The notes beneath the pieces were generated by a model. The model was not told the DNA's origin. It searched no databases and was given only the letters and a program-made list of their open reading frames with translations. The translations under genes and the position numbers were made by a program. DNA of 64,000 nucleotides from DASSQJ01 sp963773655 (lineage in GTDB: Bacteria; Actinomycetota; Actinomycetes; Actinomycetales; Dermatophilaceae). The stretch's first letter is position 1, and each line of letters starts with the position of its first letter. The stretch covers positions 930,001 to 994,000 of the forward strand of contig CAVZBX010000001.1 of NCBI GenBank assembly GCA_963773655.1, given 5' to 3'. Below are positions 61,586-64,000 of this stretch, piece by piece.

Positions 61586-62008
61586 TGCCCCGGCCGCCCT
61601 GCTCCACTGCCAGGCGCCCTGACGCCACGCAGCTCGACGACCGACGCCGACGCGCTTCCCCGGGTGCCCGTCCCGCCCCGGCTGCCGGCACGCGCGACCC
61701 CGACACCGTGCAGCGCTCGAGCAGAACGAGGACACGCCTTCCCCGCGTCCCGTCTCGCCGTGCGGACCCGGCGACACAGAACCGAGGCCGCGCTCTGGTC
61801 GCCGGCGAGGCGTTGGGGCGTGGCATAGGACGGCGCCGACCGCTGCAGCACCCTCACAGGCGACGACGAGGTGGTGGCCACGCCGTGCTGGAACCCGGCT
61901 GTGGCTGTGGCCAGAGGGCGCACGCGGAGACGCCGATGTTGCGTACCCTCAGTCCGTCCTCAACGCGTGTACGCCACGGTCAGTGCCTTCTGAGGGGGGC
62001 TCATCCCC
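61586..62008. other. Degenerate sequence with a decayed copy of a gene 3' end
   Basis: No intact gene is seen in this 423-bp stretch. Bases about 61,880-61,995 align with the 3' end of the downstream gene fragment at 62,136-62,250 (offset 255-256), ending in the same GGTCAGTGCCTTCTGAGG, but with many changes. This looks like an old tandem duplication in decay. Confidence 0.6.
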
Positions 62009-62248
62009 TGGCAGGGGTGGTCGCTCACCGCGTCCGACCTGCTGCTGACCCGGGCAATGGAGATCCTCGTCCACGCCGACGACCTTGCGGCGAGCATCGG
62101 GGTGCCGACCCCGCAGTTCCCCACGCAGACGGGGTACGCCGTGCTGGGCCTGCTCGCAGCGGTGGCCGCCGACCGGCACGGCCAGACGGCGATGGTGCGC
62201 GCCCTCAGTCGTCCGCAGCGCGCGCACGGCCCGGTCAGTGCCTTCTGA
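62009..62248 (+). pseudogene. C-terminal fragment of a maleylpyruvate-isomerase-like gene
   Basis: The frame opens at WQGWSLTASDLLLTRAMEILVHADDLAASIGV and ends VRALSRPQRAHGPVSAF, the usual C-terminus of the family whose N-terminus is at 61,300-61,585. It has no own start of the right kind. Together with the decayed copy just upstream it shows that the gene was broken by duplication and loss of its middle. Confidence 0.65.
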
Positions 62249-62258
62249 GGGCGGGGCT

Positions 62259-62444
62259 CAGCGCGACGTCGCGGGCCGGGTGGTCGCCGGCGCGAGCTCG
62301 ACCGAGGTCGCAGACGCCCTCGTCGTCTCCCGGCGGACCGTGGAGAACCACCTGCAGCGGGTCTACGACTACCTCGGGGTGCACTCGCGCGCCGAGCTCG
62401 CGGCGACGCTCACGCCCCGGGGCGCCACGCGGTCCGTGCCCTGA
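62259..62444 (+). pseudogene. LuxR C-terminal HTH fragment
   Basis: About 61 residues, QRDVAGRVVAGASSTEVADALVVSRRTVENHLQRVYDYLGVHSRAELAATL in blocks, form a LuxR-type helix-turn-helix without any sensor domain or plausible start. It begins right after the duplicated gene end and overlaps the 3' end of the fur-family gene on the other strand. Confidence 0.65.
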
Positions 62445-62893
62445 CCGGGGTCGGACCGAGGCGCCCCGGACGCGCCCGCGACCTTCGACCCGTCACTCGC
62501 GCAGCGCGCGCACAGCCCCTCGACCTCGACGGTGTGCCGCACCTGGCTGAACCCGTGCTCGGCCGCCACCGCCTCGGCCCAGCGCTCCACGGCGTCACCG
62601 GTCACCTCGACGGTCAGGCCGCAGGAGCGGCACACCACGTGGTGGTGGTGGGTGTCCGTGGTGCACGCCCGGTAGACCGCCTCGCCGTCGGGGCTGCGGA
62701 TGACGTCGACCTCGCCGTCGGCGGCCATGGCCTGCAGGTTGCGGTACACGGTGGCCAGGCCCACCCGGTGCCCGCGGGCGGCGAGCCCGGCGTGGATGTC
62801 CTGCGCGGAGCGGAACTCCTCGGCACCCGCGAGGGCCTCGGCGAGCGCGAGCCGCTGGCGGGTGGGGCGGCGTTCGGGCTGGCCGGCGCTCAC
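62369..62893 (-). CDS. Fur family regulator (probable Zur)
   Basis: The 174-residue protein has the Fur winged helix (TRQRLALAEALAGAEEFRSAQDIHAGL, VGLATVYRNLQAMAADGEVDVI), the His-rich metal site TDTHHHHVVCRSCG and a second CxxC (CARC). Its GTG overlaps the stop of the zinc-type permease gene, so it is a probable zinc regulator (Zur) in an operon with a ZnuBC-like transporter. The C-terminal ~45 residues after CARC are longer than usual and overlap the LuxR remnant, so the original stop may have been lost. Confidence 0.88.
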   Translation of the reverse strand: MSAGQPERRPTRQRLALAEALAGAEEFRSAQDIHAGLAARGHRVGLATVYRNLQAMAADGEVDVIRSPDGEAVYRACTTDTHHHHVVCRSCGLTVEVTGDAVERWAEAVAAEHGFSQVRHTVEVEGLCARCASDGSKVAGASGAPRSDPGQGTDRVAPRGVSVAASSARECTPR

Positions 62894-63882
62894 CGGGCCT
62901 CCGCCTCCGTCGACGCGTGCTCACCGTGCTCGTCGTAGTGCCCCTCGTGGGGGGCGTGCCGATGGCCGTCGTGGAGGTAGTCCACGTGGTCCCCGTGGGT
63001 GACGGCCTCGTGCCCGCAGCCGGGCCCGTGCTCGTGGGCGTGCACCTCGGCCCGGGCGTGGGCGGCCCGGCGCAGGCGGCCGCGGACCGACTCCGCCGCG
63101 CTGACGAGGAGGAACCCCGCGATGGCGACGAGCACGATGGTGCCACCCGACGGGGTCTCGGCCTCGTACGAGAGCAGCACGCCACCGACGCTGGAGGTGA
63201 CCCCGATGCCGACCGCCCACCACAGGCTGGACCGGAAGCTGCGACCCAGGAGCTGCGCGGTGGCGTTCGGGATGATCATCAGGGCGCTGATGAGGAGCAG
63301 TCCCACGACGCGCATCGAGACGACGATCGTCACCGCGGTGAGCGCCGACAGGACCAGGTTGTAGCGGAGCACCGGAAGGCCCATGGCGCGGGCATACTCC
63401 TCGTCGTTCGCCACGGCGAAGAAGCGCTGGCGCAGGAGGAGGGTGACGGCGAGCACGACGGCGGTGAGTGCCGCCAGGACCACGAGGTCGTCCCGGCTCG
63501 TCGTGAGGATGGCGCCGAAGAGGTACGCGGTGAGGTTCGCGGGGCTGGAGCGGCTCGAGCGGGCGATGAGGACGACACCGAGGGCGATACCGCCGTAGAA
63601 CATCACGGCGAGGGCGATGTCACCACTGGTCCGCCCGGACGACCGGATCAGCTCGATGGCGACACCGGCGAGCACGGCGGCGACGAGCGCGGTGAGCACC
63701 GGGGCCTGGCCGGTGAGCAGCCCGACCGCCACACCGGCGAGGGCGACGTGACCCATCCCGTCCCCGATCAGGGACATCCGGCGCTGCACGAGGAAGACCC
63801 CGACCAGGGGCGCGGCGACACCGGCGAGCAACGCGGCGAGCAGGGCCTGGCGCATGAACTCGAGCGCGAGGATCTCACCCAT
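62890..63882 (-). CDS. Metal ABC transporter permease (ZnuB-like)
   Basis: The 330-residue protein belongs to the ABC-3 family of zinc/manganese permeases: MSLIGDGMGHVALAGVAVGLL, LRYNLVLSALTAVTIVVSMRVVGLLLISALMIIPNATAQLL in order, with about eight transmembrane helices. The C-terminal tail (about residues 280-330) is rich in His (HAHEHGPGCGHE, HGDHVDYLHDGHRHAPHEGH), typical of zinc handling. It starts inside the end of the ATPase gene (8-bp overlap) and overlaps the fur-family gene by 4 bp. Confidence 0.92.
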   Translation of the reverse strand: MGEILALEFMRQALLAALLAGVAAPLVGVFLVQRRMSLIGDGMGHVALAGVAVGLLTGQAPVLTALVAAVLAGVAIELIRSSGRTSGDIALAVMFYGGIALGVVLIARSSRSSPANLTAYLFGAILTTSRDDLVVLAALTAVVLAVTLLLRQRFFAVANDEEYARAMGLPVLRYNLVLSALTAVTIVVSMRVVGLLLISALMIIPNATAQLLGRSFRSSLWWAVGIGVTSSVGGVLLSYEAETPSGGTIVLVAIAGFLLVSAAESVRGRLRRAAHARAEVHAHEHGPGCGHEAVTHGDHVDYLHDGHRHAPHEGHYDEHGEHASTEAEAR

Positions 63883-64000
63883 CGCTGCCCCCTCCGGCCA
63901 GCCAGTCGAGCGGGTCCGGTCCGCGCAGGCCGTCGCCGGTGGCCGGTCCGGCGGGGGAGTCGTGGTGGTGCCCGCTCCCGGCCCGGTGGCCGGCGACGTG
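63875..64000 (-). CDS. C-terminus of a metal ABC transporter ATPase (ZnuC-like), cut by window edge
   Basis: The last 41 codons read HVAGHRAGSGHHHDSPAGPA and end LDWLAGGGSDG before a stop at 63,875. The His-rich tail and overlap with the permease start fit a ZnuC-like ATPase. No ATPase motif is inside the window, so the call rests on context. Confidence 0.6.
   Translation of the reverse strand, partial: HVAGHRAGSGHHHDSPAGPATGDGLRGPDPLDWLAGGGSDG

Overview
The window is chromosomal DNA of a very high-GC actinobacterium. Third codon positions are almost all G or C, GTG starts are common, and genes often overlap as ATGA or GTGA. Housekeeping order (rpsT/holA/lepA, then hemW/DUF3097/hrcA/dnaJ/rsmE, then HIT/phoH/ybeY/CNNM-CBS/era, then leuA, recO/uppS, fur/znu) is that of actinomycetes. 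Gene content would fit the Intrasporangiaceae or a relative, but that family-level guess is inference. About two dozen genes have a TANNNT-like -10 box ending 6-9 nt before the start codon, so leaderless transcription looks widespread.

Layout. 1-9,860: YccF protein (partial), DrrAB-type ABC exporter, miaB, a small membrane protein, an antitoxin-like protein, def, miaA-dapF, an alkane monooxygenase-rubredoxin fusion with a TetR regulator, and an RsmC-like methyltransferase. 9,930-21,330: hflX, GNAT protein, fhs, DinG-like helicase, a P-loop kinase-like protein, holA, rpsT, a PemK-like protein and lepA. 21,368-31,941: an accessory block between lepA and hemW, with a DinB protein, a Nudix protein, a ~215-bp tandem repeat, and a sulfur module. 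The module is an operon (arsR, ferredoxin-NrfD fusion, molybdopterin oxidoreductase, TorD-like chaperone, dsrE2-like, tusA-like) divergent from a persulfide dioxygenase/rhodanese gene. 31,955-45,653: tyrosine phosphatase, hemW, DUF4870, TfoX-N, DUF3097, CIRCE-hrcA-dnaJ-rsmE, RecQ-like helicase, HIT, phoH-ybeY-CNNM-era. 45,663-56,528: two tandem LuxR regulators, asd, acyl-CoA dehydrogenase, acyl-CoA-binding protein, GNAT, DDAH-like hydrolase, leuA with a Leu-rich leader peptide, sugar kinase, DUF1801 protein and methyltransferase. 56,546-64,000: AlkB-like dioxygenase, SDR, an unknown gene, AlkA-like glycosylase, recO-uppS, a patch of decayed genes, and fur with a zinc-type ABC transporter.

The most interesting unit is the sulfur module. 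Its parts suggest that a cytoplasmic persulfide dioxygenase makes sulfite from sulfane sulfur, TusA and DsrE2 carry that sulfur, and a SoeABC-like molybdoenzyme with fused B and C subunits passes electrons from sulfite to quinone. An ArsR repressor sits on a near-perfect palindrome between the two transcription units. The substrate is inferred, not shown.

At least nine otherwise well-conserved genes, including hemW and uppS, contain one or more frameshifts. Because some are normally essential, uncorrected indels in the assembly are the simplest explanation. The region 61,187-62,444 looks like genuine gene decay.
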